DNA of 64,000 nucleotides from Nephrocerus scutellatus (GCA_947095585.1 OX352765.1:93518965-93582964), one strand, 5' to 3'. Shown: positions 23,216-35,087, counted from the stretch's first letter. The notes: a model not told the origin generated them from the sequence alone. Program-made: numbers and translations.

Positions 23216-24601
23216 ATGAAAGTTGTTGCGGTTATAGCAGTCCATTTGCTCTTCGTGGCGGTTGGTGTGCGGCAAGTGAACGGACGGCAAGCAGTACGCC
23301 CAGCAGACGACTTAAGCGTAACAACAGAGGCAGCAGCAATCGGCGGTGAGTAATACAAAAATAGTTTCCTCACCAAAAAATAGAAATATTACATATCTCC
23401 CACAGGAGCAGCAGCAGCAGCATGCTCGATCGACATCAACAAAGATCTGGCCGAACCTCAGCCGCTTTTTCTGGTACCAAATACATCCGAGTATTGGTTG
23501 CCCGAGTCAAATGGTCGCATGAAGATACCCAGCGGAGCTGCCATTGAACTCTATTGCACGCGGTCATTTTCTAACGCCTCCTGGTCATCAGCGAGTTCAC
23601 AACGCGGGAGGAGACAGATCTTCCCCATTTGCGTGGGGGACACAACATTCTTGCTCAACGATGAAAAGTTCCAACTGAAACAATTCACCTGCTCCGCGCA
23701 AATCAGGTATGTTGTCGAACGAATGGACAAGCAGTGCTCTGAAGATGGTGCGAATCTGTTTCGTGTTGGCTTCAATGTCTCTGCGGGGCGTTTCGTCGAC
23801 ACCATGGAGATCTGCCACGATGAGTCGCAACTGAAAACCCTATACGTCCATCATAAGCTGACGCCGGCGAATGTACATTTCCAAAAGTACGTTAAACGCT
23901 TGAACTTCAGCAAGGCGGGCTACTTTGGCAAACGCAACATGAACTACCTCTACTCGCAGAACAACCAAGCGAAGGTGTTGCGGGAGCTGCTCGACGGCCA
24001 CTATCACGAACGTTTCTTTAATAACAAATCTCTATTCCTTTCTCGCGGGCATCTGTCGGCGAAAACGGATCAGATTTTCGGTCCACAGCAGAGGTCGACA
24101 TTCAATTTCCTAAACGTAGCTCCTCAATGGCAGTCATTCAATGGCGGTACCTGGAACAGTGTGGAAGATGACGTCAGAAAATTGGTAGCTAAATGGAAGA
24201 TCAACGTGGATTGTTACACGGGGACATGGGGCGTACTGACACTGCCGCTAGCAGGAAGCACCGGGGAACATCGGAATTTCTACTTGACACGCGATGAAAA
24301 CAACAACGGGCTAATTCCGGTGCCGCGACTCTTCTATCGAGTGATCATTGATTCCAAGAATCCAAAGCGTGGCATCGCAATAATTGGAGTAAACAATCCC
24401 CATGTGACCTTGGATGAGATTAGCCGTGATTATTCCATCTGCAATGATATTAGTGAGTCTGTTCCGTGGATAAGATGGCGCCGCAATAACATCGTCAAGG
24501 GGTACTTTTACGCTTGTCAGGTCGATGAGTTTGCCCATGCGGTGCAGCATTTACCAAAGCACTTGCAGAATGTAACTGAGCTGCTGCTATCACCAACGTG
24601 A
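23216..24601 (+). CDS. Secreted DNA/RNA non-specific endonuclease, paralogue 1
   Basis: Two exons, 23216-23345 and 23406-24601, with a phase-1 intron (GTGAGT...CACAG), give 441 residues. The first 23 residues (MKVVAVIAVHLLFVAVGV...) look like a signal peptide. Residues from about 46 match the layout of the insect Endonuclease_NS family (relatives of Drosophila CG3819/CG6839 and tsetse Tsal): a short PQPLF-type lead-in, Cys pairs, an SRGHLSAKTD catalytic block with His259, the NVAPQ segment, and FNGGTW-NSVE with Asn289 and Glu297, the spacing of the metal-binding Asn and acidic residue in Serratia nuclease. The usual D of DRGH is S here. It is probably secreted, perhaps from salivary gland or gut, and degrades nucleic acid. 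That role is inferred from family. Poly(A) signal AATAAA is near 24665. It is 680 bp from paralogue 2. Confidence 0.92.
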
Positions 24602-25218
24602 CTGAGGGATGAGTTTTAGGGCTGCCCTAAGACTTCTTATGTTAGCGAAAAACCTTTCTAGCAAAATAAAAATAATTTTAACATTTAAAAGAGTTTGGTT
24701 TTAATGTTTCAAGTGCTGTAGGTTTCAAGTTTTGAAAGTCCACAAATAGTTGCAAAAACCTGGAACCTTCTCCACCGCAGTGTAATAATAAAAATGCAAA
24801 TAAAAAAACCTAAAGACTGGCAAATTATGAATATATGGATGGGACACATCTCTATTCCACAACAGATTTTCAAAAACTAACTTTAGATTTATTATTCGTA
24901 ACAAGTCAAAACACCCTGTAGACAGTGTATTAAAGACGCTTGCGGGAACTACAAACAGTATAACGAAACTAATATAGTCCCACATTGCGAACGTCAAGCG
25001 TAATCAGCGACGATCCGAAGGTATTACCAAATCAAACGTCATACGCTCTCCGCTCTCATAAATTAGATTGATCCAGTTGAGAAGCGAATAGCAAGCTATC
25101 ACTAAAGATGATCCCGCTGATAGATACGGCAAGCAATTGTAGGTGAAAAACACGATCGTAGACGTTCGATACCTTTATCACCTGACAACTTGAAATGATA
25201 GTTGGAAGCCATCGAGAC

Positions 25219-25226
25219 TATTTAAG
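25219..25226 (+). promoter_or_regulatory. TATA-like box of endonuclease paralogue 2
   Basis: TATTTAAG lies 62 bases before the ATG at 25281. Paralogue 3 has a similar TATTTAAA at a similar distance from its start codon. No strong initiator was identified here. Confidence 0.5.
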
Positions 25227-25280
25227 GCTGAGTGCACCTTCAGCTCTAGCGCCAATCGTGACCAACCGTTCACCGTTAAC

Positions 25281-26787
25281 ATGAAGTTTAGTTCAGTTTT
25301 GTTGCTTTGCGCCAGCAGTCTTTTTCTTAACTGCTGCGAAGCCAGACAGGCTCAATCCTTAAAAGGTCTTCAGAAGTTAGCCAGGCAGAAGAATGACATT
25401 TTACCAGTTGAAGATTTGTTGGTTCCTATGGAACCCGATTTTATGACTAAGCAAAGAATAATTGTTGGAAAGGATGCTAACAGCACTGATGAGAGACTAG
25501 AAGTACCAACTGAAGTGGAAATTCCACCCGAAGTGGAAGTTCCATCCGAATTCGAAGTGGATGTCAAAAACTCTGATGGTGAGATTCTTTTGGAAAAATT
25601 CCAAGCGCTTGAACTTCAAATTTCCTTTTTTTTTTTTTTTTTTTAATTTTGAAGGTTGTCACATAAAAGTTCAGAATCTAAAGAATCCACAGCCACTTTT
25701 CGTGAAGCCTGGCACAGGTTCGTTTTACCCATTCAACGATACAGGGTACATCGAAGTGGCTGCTGGTGGGATTATTGAATTCCACTGCTCGAGTGAATTT
25801 GTCGAGCCGTTGCCATATGGCCAGACAGTTACTGCGACGTGTGTCTCTGGACAGGTCTTCAACATCAATGGAGTCCTATTCAATATGTCACAAATTAAAT
25901 GCAAATTCTGGCCATATTTTAATGCCACAAAATCTGGCGAAACATGCAACGGAGGAACGACTCTGATCAAAGTCGGCTTTGCACTCAATGCGACGAGATT
26001 TCTCACCCAGATGGAAATTTGCTTTAACGAGATCGAACAAGTCACCCGTTATGTTTTCCACAAGTTGGAGCCCGGTGCTAATTATTATCAATGGGGTGTG
26101 CCACGAATTCAATTTGAAACAGACGGATACTTTGGCGGAAAGAACGTCGACCGACTGTACACTCAAGTTGCCCAAAAGAAGACGATCAATCGCGAACTGG
26201 GTGGCAACGCGGTCTATAAGTTTTTCAATGAGAAGCGTGACTTGTTTTTGGCCCGTGGACATTTAGGTGCCAAGGCCGATTTTGTTTACGGTTCACAACA
26301 GAGGGCGACTTTTCTGTTTATCAATGCCGCCCCACAGTGGCAGGTCTTCAACGCTGGCAACTGGCAAAAAGTCGAAGATGGTGTTCGCGCCTGGGTTTCT
26401 CAAAGGAGAATGTTTGTCCATTGCTATACTGGAGTCTATGGAGTGACTACGCTGCCAAATGACAAGGGCGAAGAAACGCCAATGTACTTGAGCTACGATC
26501 ATAACCACAATGGTGAGATTCCGGTGCCAAAGTTGTATTTCAGAGTTGTCATCGAACCGTCGACAAGGCGTGGCATTGTCCTAATTGGTGTCAACAATCC
26601 ACACTTGACTCTGCAACAAATCGAGAGAGATTACATCATCTGCCCCGACGTCAGTGACAAGATCACCTGGCTCAACTGGAAGAAGACTGATATTAGCGCT
26701 GGCTACTCCTACGCTTGTGAGGTTCATACTTTCACTCAGGTGGTTAAAGATTTACCAGCTCTGACGGTAGCGTCGCTTTTGTATTAA
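25281..26787 (+). CDS. Secreted DNA/RNA non-specific endonuclease, paralogue 2
   Basis: Exons 25281-25578 and 25655-26787, with a phase-1 intron whose acceptor tract includes a run of about 20 T, give 476 residues. A signal peptide (MKFSSVLLLCASSLFLNC) is followed by an N-terminal region longer than in its paralogues. It includes a Pro/Glu/Val repeat (EVPTEVEIPPEVEVPSEFEV, about residues 73-92) before the intron. The catalytic core has ARGHLGAKAD with His302 and FNAGNW-QKVE with Asn332 and Glu340, then VYGVTTLP and PVPKLYFRVV blocks and the C-terminal Cys pair (IICPD...YACEV). The D of DRGH is A. It lies in the same orientation as paralogue 1 and shares the intron position, so it arose by tandem duplication. 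Confidence 0.92.
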
Positions 26788-27114
26788 GTGCGGTGCTTTT
26801 GGAGATATTGGCGTGATATTATTGTACATAACTATTTTATTGTTGATGTTAAGTGCGTTTTTGAGTGTACATGTACATAATGTATAATGATTTTTATGAG
26901 TTTACAAGGTTCATAGTGCACCTAATGCTCCGTAATAGTTAAGAGGCTATGCACTTATCTTATAGCTGCTAACGGTTAAGTGAAGACTTCATCGTTACTT
27001 AAAAAATAAAAGACTTGTATCATAAAGTAACTAACGTGTTTTAGGTCTTTCTTTGATATTCATTTTGTTGCATACAGGTCTGTGATAAGGTCTGCATTCA
27101 TTTAGGTTACAAAG
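26788..27114. other. 3' flank of endonuclease paralogue 2
   Basis: Contains AATAAA at about 27005 as a probable poly(A) signal. No gene was recognised. Confidence 0.4.
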
Positions 27115-28553
27115 GTAAGATCAACCACTGCATACAAAGAGGGCAGATCTACGGAGACCGCACTGTGGAAGTTGACGGGAAGTATAGAAGGAAGGAAGGA
27201 ACGAAGAAACTCGCGCTATGCGCCTTCCTTGATATCGAAGAAGCATTCGATAACGCAGGGGGCGATAAGAAATGCTCTGAAAATATGTAGACAGCACAAT
27301 AACTAAATGGCTTCGCAGACGCAAAGGAAACTTCAAGAAAGTGCTTTGTGACATCATCCAAAACGGATTAAATATCACGAGTAGATAGACGAGTAGAAGT
27401 GGGACTCAAGGTAAACCCAAGTAAGACCACAATGGTTCCCTTCACCAATAAAAGGAGGATGGGGCGAATGCACCCGGCTACCCTTAATGGAGAATGGATA
27501 GCTATCAGTTAAGAGGTTAAATACCTTGGACTGATATTTGATAGCAGACTGCTAAGGGACAAACACCAGAAAGCAGTACTACAAAAATCAAAAGGAGCAC
27601 TCGTGGTATGCAGAAGGGTGGCAGGTAAATCCTGGGGAGTTAGTCCCAGGATAAGGCACTGAATGTACACCATGATAGTAATTCCAATGATTACCTACGA
27701 TGCAGTGGCAAAAGTGCAGAGGCTGCGCTGTGTTTTAATTACAGGCGCCTTGAGAACCTGCCCCACAGCGGGCATGGACGCTTGGGCTACTCCCACTACA
27801 ACTAGAGGTGAGAGTAAATCCAGGGAAACCAAGATACGTTTGAGCAAGGTTGGCTGCTTCACGGACAGCAGAACAAGAGAAATAGTGGAATCACTGGCCC
27901 AAGCTGACTTCCTTAGCTCGGATTCAAAAAGAATTTTGAAGTAATAATGAACAGCAAGAAGGAATTCAGACCTGAGACTAAATACCAGATACATTCGGGT
28001 GCCATAAAGTGCTATACGGATGGATCACAGAAGTCTGAAGGCACGGGTGCTGGAGTCTATTGGCCACGAACCAAGTACTCTGTAGCAATGGGGCAGTACT
28101 CGAGTATTTTCCAGGCAGAAGTACACGACATCGAAATATGTGCTCACTTTAATCTGGAAAGGAACTATGTACATGAGAAAGGGAAATAGCTACCATGACA
28201 GACGGTCAAGCCGCGCTAAGAGCCCTGGATGCATTCCACATAACATCTAAACTTCTGAAGGAATGCAGGGCGTAGCTAAATAGACTCGGCGAAGGAATGC
28301 AGGGCGTAGCTAAATAGACTAATAGATAGGCGAAGTCAACAAAGTACGTTTGTACTGGATGCCGGGACACACTGGAATATAAGGCAACGAAGCAGCGGAT
28401 AGGCTCGCTAATAAAGGAGCAGAAACTCCGCTAGTATAGGGCCAGAACCGGTTTGTTCTATAGGGTACCGCATAATGGGGGGGGGGAGAGTTACGAAGTA
28501 TAGGTAAGGCAGCCGCTTCTGTAAGATGAGAGAAACCCCCATATAGAATGTGA
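27115..28553 (+). pseudogene. LOA-type retrotransposon, RT and RNase H remnants
   Basis: Motif A is visible as LDIEEAFDN near 27225-27250. After a deletion comes an NPSKTTMVPFTNKRR-type segment, KYLGLIFDSRLL, a thumb region, GALRTCPT, and then an RNase H domain (CYTDGSQKSEGTGAGVY near 28010-28050, the QAEVH Glu motif and MTDGQAALRAL). Presence of RNase H after an R1-like RT is typical of the LOA clade. Stops and a frameshift break it. A 34-base period tandem duplication (28257-28320, unit CGGCGAAGGAATGCAGGGCG-type) lies within the RNase H part. Confidence 0.8.
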
Positions 28554-28554
28554 A

Positions 28555-28810
28555 TAGAATTAAGCTTTGTAGGCTTCAGTGAGCAGGACACCTAGATCTT
28601 GCTGGATCCTGCTCGAAATGAAATTTGTGGTATGATCTATGAACGACGGTATTCTACGCCTATGCTGGTAAGATGGCGTAGACAGGCACCAGGAGTTTTG
28701 AAATGCCAAACTGGATGACAACGCCTTGAAATCGGAACCGATGGTGATATTTTGGCCAGCAGATCGAGACCAGATCCCGGTTGGAGTGCAAAATATGACG
28801 ATGATTAGTC
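28555..28810 (+). mobile_element. RTE-like 3' tail
   Basis: Begins with AATTAAGCTTTGTAGG, matching the RIKLG(M/R)LRWAGHL segment of other copies. It continues with AGATGGCGTAGAC, GCCAAACTGGATGAC and GAAATCGGAACCGATGG, and ends AAATATGACGATGATTA. It follows the LOA RNase H remnant with no gap. Confidence 0.65.
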
Positions 28811-29442
28811 CGATCTTTATAACGCTTATATAGTTTTGGAATTTTCGCCTTTCAAACGACGAGGTAAAAACGATCCATGAACGGAAAGCTGAATGGCCTT
28901 TAAAAAAATTGGAACACTAGTAAGGTTCCATGTTGTTAAGTACAAAAAGGACGAGTGTATTGCATTTTACAATTATTTGACAGTCAGGAATGAATTGGAA
29001 GAAATATTTGCCGTTTGCTTTCGACCGCTCTACCTCCACACACACACAAATACACAGGCGACCTTAGATACTAGTTGCCATCTAAAGCAACTAAATGGAA
29101 TGAGATAACCGTGCGGACTTCACTAGGAACAAAACATTGACGTTAGTTTCGGAAGGTTAGGTTTATAAATATTCAGGTTTTATTGGGTGCTTTTCAGCCT
29201 GTGTAGAATTAAAAGTAATTATAACATCAAGTAGAAGAGACATATATGCAAACATTTTGTATTAGATACGATAATCGATAACATTGAGGTTTGGGGGACT
29301 TTTTTTTTAATTGTGAGAGAGAGATTATTTAACAATTGATAAGTTTCAACGATAAGATATTTCCTTATCAGCAGTTTTATTTATTTTTGCAATCGATATT
29401 TAAAAAAGACATCTAAGCACGATATATAGAGCTTCCTAAGGT
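28811..29442. other. 3' flank of endonuclease paralogue 3
   Basis: Contains several GATAA/TTATC motifs near 29270-29370 and AT-rich DNA. No coding sequence was recognised. Confidence 0.4.
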
Positions 29443-30796
29443 CTAAACTAATAATGCGTTAACTTCAAAGTCAGGCAAACCGGTGACAACGTTGCGGAAT
29501 TGATTTACCTCACAGGCATATGAGTAGCCAGAGATAATGTTCTTCTTCTTCCAACGGATCCAGTTGATCTGTTCGCTTATATCATCACAGATCACGTACT
29601 CCGAGAGGATTTCCTCGAGAGTTGCATGCGGATTGTTTACTCCAATGAGTGCAATGCCACGCTTTGAAGATGGTTCAATGACAACTCTAAAAAAGATCTT
29701 AGGCACTGGAATCAGTCCATTGTTGTTCTCATCAAAAGCCAAGTACAACTCCCGGTGCGTGCCGTTGACATCGGGCAGCGTGGACACGCCCCAAACTCCT
29801 GTGTAGCAGTCAACAAACAAAGAATTATTGGCGACATACCTTCGTACAGCGTCCTCGACAAGTACCCAATTCCCTTTATTGAATATATGCCACTGTGGCG
29901 CAGCGTTTATAAAAAAGAATGTTCCCCTCTGTTGGGCTCCGAAAATATGATCAGCCCTGGCCGACAAATGGCCACGAGCCAAATAAGTGTGAATAGAATC
30001 GTTAAAGTACTTGGCAGTGTCTTCGCCGAGGATCACATCAAACGTAGCCTTTTGCTGGATCTTCGAGTAAATCTTATCTAGCTTCTTGCCTGCGTAAAAG
30101 CCACCCTCGATGAAAAATGGTCGTTGAATATACTTCTGATAGGCTACACTGGATGGGTTCAGCCTGTGGTGAACATAACGTGTCACCTCTTTGACTGTGT
30201 CATGGCAAACATCCATGATCTGCAGAAAACCACCAAGTACCTCGAAGCCAACTTCGACAAGGTAGTTGCCACCGCCGTTACAGGTGCGATTACTCGTACG
30301 AGTTGTGTACAGTGGCCATTTGGTGCATGAAAAGTCCCTAAACGGATGTATAACTCCTTCCACCAAAAAGTACAGACCTTGCAAGCATTGAGCCGTGAGA
30401 CGAGTGTCATTCTCGAAAGGCGCCGCGAATGACTTATTGCAGTACATATCGATGTAGTTACCGTTGGCAATCTCAACCACACCATCCGGGTTGGGATTCA
30501 GAAACTTATATTGCCCCGGAAGGGCGAACAGGGGTTGTGGTTCGGTGAGATTGCCATTCACTCGGAATGAGCAATCTAAATGGTAAAATAGTCGTCGTTA
30601 GAATTGAAATTTTCTTTACAAAATTTTTGTTGTTCTTTGCTTTACCTCCACTAACTTCCACGCTTGGCCGTTTTTTTGTTTGTGTCCAAGGTTTCACAAA
30701 ACTTGCTGGTTCTTCGATGTTAAATATCTGGATGGCATAAACTGTGTCCACAAATGCTACTAGTGCGACGATAGTAAAAATCACTCTGGATTTCAT
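29443..30796 (-). CDS. Secreted DNA/RNA non-specific endonuclease, paralogue 3
   Basis: Minus strand exons 30796-30646 and 30575-29443, with the same phase-1 intron position as the other two paralogues, give 427 residues. A signal peptide (MKSRVIFTIVALVAFVDTVYA) precedes exon 2, which starts at DCSFRVNGNLTEPQPLF, parallel to GCHIKVQ...PQPLF and ACSIDIN...PQPLF in the neighbours. The catalytic block is ARGHLSARAD with His253, then FNKGNW-VLVE with Asn283 and Glu291. VWGVSTLP, PVPKIFFRVV, IGVNNPH and the C-terminal Cys pair (VICDD...YACEV) are all present. It lies in inverted orientation 2.7 kb from paralogue 2, with LOA and RTE debris between. The start at 30796 is chosen over 30829 because it begins the hydrophobic signal directly. 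Confidence 0.92.
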
Positions 30797-30843
30797 AGTT
30801 TCCTTGTACAGTCGAATACAACCCTCCAATCGTTTAGACCCAC

Positions 30844-30877
30844 TAACATATTGGGAAAGCGACCTGTTCTTTAAATA
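30844..30877 (-). promoter_or_regulatory. Core promoter of endonuclease paralogue 3
   Basis: On the minus strand TATTTAAA (30877-30870) precedes a TTAGTG initiator-like sequence with its A at 30844, a 33-base TATA-to-start spacing that fits a fly promoter. The predicted 5' untranslated region is then about 48 bases. Confidence 0.55.
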
Positions 30878-30937
30878 GCCTCAACATACCACAATCTGTA
30901 GTAGGTAATGTAGCAAAAAGTTTGTGATCTCTACTTC

Positions 30938-30947
30938 TTATCGATAA
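30938..30947. promoter_or_regulatory. TTATCGATAA palindrome upstream of paralogue 3
   Basis: This perfect palindrome contains an 8-base DREF-type site (TATCGATA) and overlapping GATA-factor sites on both strands. It lies about 70 bases upstream of the TATA box. Function is inferred from motif only. Confidence 0.45.
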
Positions 30948-31264
30948 ACTTCCATAATGCACCTTGAAACGCGACCAAATCGGATATCATTCTGTGTCTT
31001 TTCTCCATTGGTTAGTGGGGCGTGATAAGATTGGCAAACCACTTTATGGCATTCCAAAGCTTTCTACTTCTTATACGCAGAAGTTAGTCGGTCTGAGTTC
31101 TTAGTTCTGTGGCAAAAAGTTAAAGAAGCTTGTGTCGAATTAGGCCAAAATTCAGTTTATTAGCTAATCACGTTGCACGGTCTCGCAATTCTATACGTAA
31201 GCAAATAGCAAAGTTATCACAAAAATACCTAATACGTAGCTTAAGTTGCTTTGACAAATTTTGC

Positions 31265-33805
31265 ATTTGCACGTGATAGCCGCCGGTAATTTTTCTCCAA
31301 TGCAGGAAAAGCTGAATGATCGGGCTAGTCCCTACAAATTAAGGTTGGCGCAAGGCCAATAACCTCGCCCGCAAAAAACTCTATTACGGAACCCCAAATC
31401 AGCCCGAGATACACTGATGAACGACGACAACCACGATGAACGAAAACGGCTAAACGATTTAGGAATTTTCTCATGGAACGTACGCTCACTGTATAGAGCT
31501 CGAGCTGCACAGCAGTTAGCCGATGCTGACATAACAGAAATCCAGGAAATGCCGTGGATTGGTCTTACAAATATCAGAATATGGGATAAATTACAGCTGT
31601 CATGCAAGACATCATGTGCTCGGGGTGGGGTTTCTAGTCAGCAATAGAATGAAACCCATCACCGTTATCGGCTTTAAAGCAATAAATGAACGGCAATGCA
31701 CCCTTCGCGTGCGAGGCAGATTTAAAAACATAAGCCTCATAAACGTTCAGGCACCTACAGAGGATTCCCCAGATGATGAAAAAGAAGAATTCTTTGAATC
31801 AGTCGAACGAAAACTCCATGCCTGTCCTCAATATGCCGTACAAATCATTCTGGGGGATATGAATGCCAAAATATGAAGGAAGCCAGTATTCAGGCAGTAC
31901 ATTGGAATCCATAGTTTACACGAGAACACTGATGACAACGGAAAACGAGTCATAGAGATAGCAGCAAGCAATAATTTGGTCGTTGCGAATAAAAATATCC
32001 ACAAAGCCACCTGGGTGAAATGGACACGCCTTAAGAATACTGTCATTAGCACTGCTGACTCCTTCTTCGGCAGTAGTCGTAGACATCGGAACGACTTGTT
32101 CGATGAAGAATGTAAGCAAGCGACTGAACGTAAGAATGTTGCGTACCGAGAATGGCAACAATCTCATAGAACGCGGGCACGCGAAGATAAATAAAAGAAG
32201 CTCAGAAGATATGAAAAACAGTTCACCGGCGAACGCAAGCATCAGGGAGAAGAATCTCGTCCGTGACCAAGAACAGTACAGAGAGCAAGGACCGCACCAG
32301 GCGCCGAAGTTCTACCAAAGAGTCCGCGGTATGACGCAATATACACCGCGTTGCACATACTGCAAGGACAAAGAGGGGTATCTGATCGCCGATCTTAAAG
32401 GAATCTTAGAGCGATGGGAAGAGCACTTTCATGAGTTGCTAAATGGCCAGTTAACTGAGGAATTGGAGGGTTCACCGATGACCGAAGACCCCACTATGCT
32501 GCCGCCACCAAGCATAGACGATGTTAGCAGAACGCTAAATCGGCTCAAAAATAAAAAGGCTAATGGAATCCCAGCGGAACTGATAAAAAAAAGGAGGCCC
32601 CACATTACACCAAGTAATTCATGAAGTAATAGTGCAAGTAGGGAAGGAAGAAGCTATGCCAGAAGACTGGCGAAGAGGCATCCACACATAAGAAAGGAGA
32701 TAACATGCAGCAATTATCGTCATATAACGTTGGTGAGTACCGCGTATAAGATTTTCTCCTCTATCCTACAAGACATGATATCCCCATACGCTAAAATCAT
32801 CATTGGTCCATACCAGTGTGGCTTCATCCCAGGCAAATCAACCACTGATCAGATTTACACACTTAGGCAGGTGATGGAAAAATGTCTAGAGTTCGAAAAC
32901 TCACTACACCATCTTTTTTAGACTTTAATGCCGCCTATGATAGCATAGCCAGAGTAGAACTTTATAAAGCCATGAGAGAATTCGGCATCCCAAATAAACT
33001 GACACGACTATGTAGGTTGACCATGACAAATGTTATAAGCCAAGTAAAAATATCCGGATCACTATCAAGCCCATTCAACATCTATAACAGGCTCCGACAT
33101 GGGGATGGACTGGCCTGCGTCCTTTTCAACCTGGCGTTGGAGAATGTGATCCGAGACTCTGACGTAACGGCGAGAGGAACAATCCTCTACAGGTCCATTC
33201 AAATACTGGCTTACGCAGACGATATTGACATCGTTGGTAGCATCCCAAGGGCTGTACAAGGAAGCTTTCATCCACATCGAGCAGGCGGCACGAAATCTGT
33301 GGCTGCACATAAATGAAAGCAAAACAAAGTACATGTTGGCCACGTCTTCCAACACTGATCCCGCAATTAAAATTGTGGAGCGCGAATTTGAAGTAGTGCA
33401 ATACTTTAACTTCTCGGGTCAACTGTATCAGCCAATAACAGCATGGAACCAGAAATATGCGCACGGTAGCTTAAAGCCAACAAAACCTATTATAGTCTGT
33501 CAAGACTCTTCAAATCCAGAAACTTTACCATAATATCCAAGTTGCTGGTATATAAGACAATGATCATACCATTGTGCCCTCTTAGCCGCATTCGAGAGGG
33601 AAGTCTTACGGAGAATTGTTGGCCCCGTATGTGAGGAAGGACGATTCCGGAGTTTCTATTATGATGAGATCTACGAGCGTTACCGCGATTTCGACATCGT
33701 GAAGAGAATTAAGCTCGGTATGCTCCGGTGGGCAGGACACCTAACCCGCATGAGCGAAGAGGATCGGCTTCTCGGCTTCGTTAGAATGACCACACATTCA
33801 CCTCG
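31265..33805 (+). pseudogene. Near full-length RTE-like retrotransposon, inactive
   Basis: A 5' untranslated part (31265-31410, shared with 50705-50805) leads into an endonuclease domain (SWNVRSLYRA, ITEIQE, INVQAPTED, GDMNAKI). The later SDH-type catalytic region is deleted. The RT follows across three frames: the PEDWRRG-like segment, TAYKIFSSILQ, YQCGFIPGKSTTDQIYTLRQ, the FDFNAAYDSI motif, RHGDGLACVLFNLALE, and LAYADDIDIVG near 33210-33235, then SKTKYML and the tail segment LGMLRWAGHLTRM. Several stops and frameshifts are present. It is the best reference copy of the family that recurs across the window. Confidence 0.82.
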
Positions 33806-33960
33806 CAAAAAAAGCTGCGAAATGTGCAAGAAATACTTCGCTCCCTGTGATCTAGCTACTATCTACAAGGCTTTTATTCGGCCCAAACTTAAGTAATATT
33901 GACATATCTGGTCTGGTGCGCCTAAAACTACCTTGCTTTTGCCAGATAGTATGCGATCGG
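33806..33960 (+). mobile_element. Jockey-clade thumb fragment fused to the RTE-like element
   Basis: The frame CEMCKKYFAPCDLATIYKAFIRPKLK, then IWSGAPKTTL, matches the jockey pseudogene at 16416-16830 (YFTPLDLATIYKAYILPKLE, WAGSPKTT). It joins the RTE-like sequence without a spacer near 33805. Confidence 0.65.
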
Positions 33961-35051
33961 TGACGAAACCATTGTGAAGTCAAAAGATTCACATGAAGAG
34001 TGCAGGAACGTTTCCTTTACGATTCGATTCTCGATTGATGGACATTGGGATGGGTAGCTGGGCAATGCATGATGCACAAAATTTCAGTACACTCCATTAC
34101 TTACGAGTATGAAGTAAAACCGTTCTAAAATAGTGTTGTACTGTGGGTTTATAAAAAAATACACAAAATGAGCAATATGGCAGATGTCAAAATTGTCAAT
34201 AGCTACGTCAATTATCGGCTGTGTTACCGGTGTCATAGCACCGAGTATGAATATTATTTGTGTCATGGGATGTCAGTTTTAGTGGAAAGTAAAAGAACAA
34301 AAGTAATTTTTATTACTAACAAGAGTTAAATCGACAATAGACATTTATTACTCCTCTAAGACAAAGTTTTATTAGTGTACGGAACTCTAAAATCGCACAA
34401 GTGTTATAATTACCGGCACCTATTCAATATGCCGGCTGTTCAAAATATGAATTTTGACATACAAAAACAAAAACATGATTCCATCTGCCCCATCTAAATA
34501 CATGGGGGAATGTGTGTTAGCACGGGTTGTAAACCAAAACCTTCTCTATAGAAAGCCCAACTGTTCCGATCGTACACAGATATTTGCTTAGATTAAGACC
34601 AAACGTATTTGTATTAGTAATTAACTAAAGAGCAAAATCCATATAAAATTTTTCTGTTTCCCAATACCACATCTTACGTTTCTCGCTCTTTGCGACTACT
34701 TATTTTTTGTACACTGTATTCACATCCCACAACACACATGCGTTTGGTCTTGGCTTACATCATTAGTATGCGTAGAGTTGGGCTTTCTGTATAGAAGGTT
34801 TTGTTGTAAACACACGCAATACTTATAGAGAAAGCTATGTCATGGGTGCACACTTGAATATTAATAAGCCTTGAAGTCATGTGTGTTAGCACCAATGATA
34901 CAGGAGCAATATTTATAAAAGCAACTTTTAGCCCTTTTGTTGTGGCAACCTCTTAAAACTAACGCTCCCATGTGAAATTGCAAATGTCAAATTAGAAAAC
35001 AAAATTAACATGCAGCTGTTAGTTGAGCGCTTTCTATGCAACTTACAAAGC
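33961..35051. other. Intergenic DNA upstream of the aldo-keto reductase
   Basis: No coding sequence was recognised. It contains repeated TCTATAGAAAG/TTCTGTATAGAAAG-type words and GTGTGTTAGCAC repeats near 34510-34890 that may be regulatory or repeat-derived. Confidence 0.35.
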
Positions 35052-35087
35052 TATAAAAGCTTCAGCTGTTTTGTATTCGCTGTCAGT
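35052..35087 (+). promoter_or_regulatory. TATA and initiator of the aldo-keto reductase gene
   Basis: TATAAAAG (35052-35059) is followed by TCAGT (35083-35087), with the initiator A at 35085, 33 bases from the first T of the TATA box. This matches the arthropod consensus. The predicted 5' untranslated region runs to 35263. Confidence 0.7.

Noticed and set aside
25561..25654. Reading through the intron in endonuclease paralogue 2 to give a Phe run
   Set aside because: The T-rich run is the intron's polypyrimidine tract, and GT-AG splicing restores the paralogue-conserved frame.
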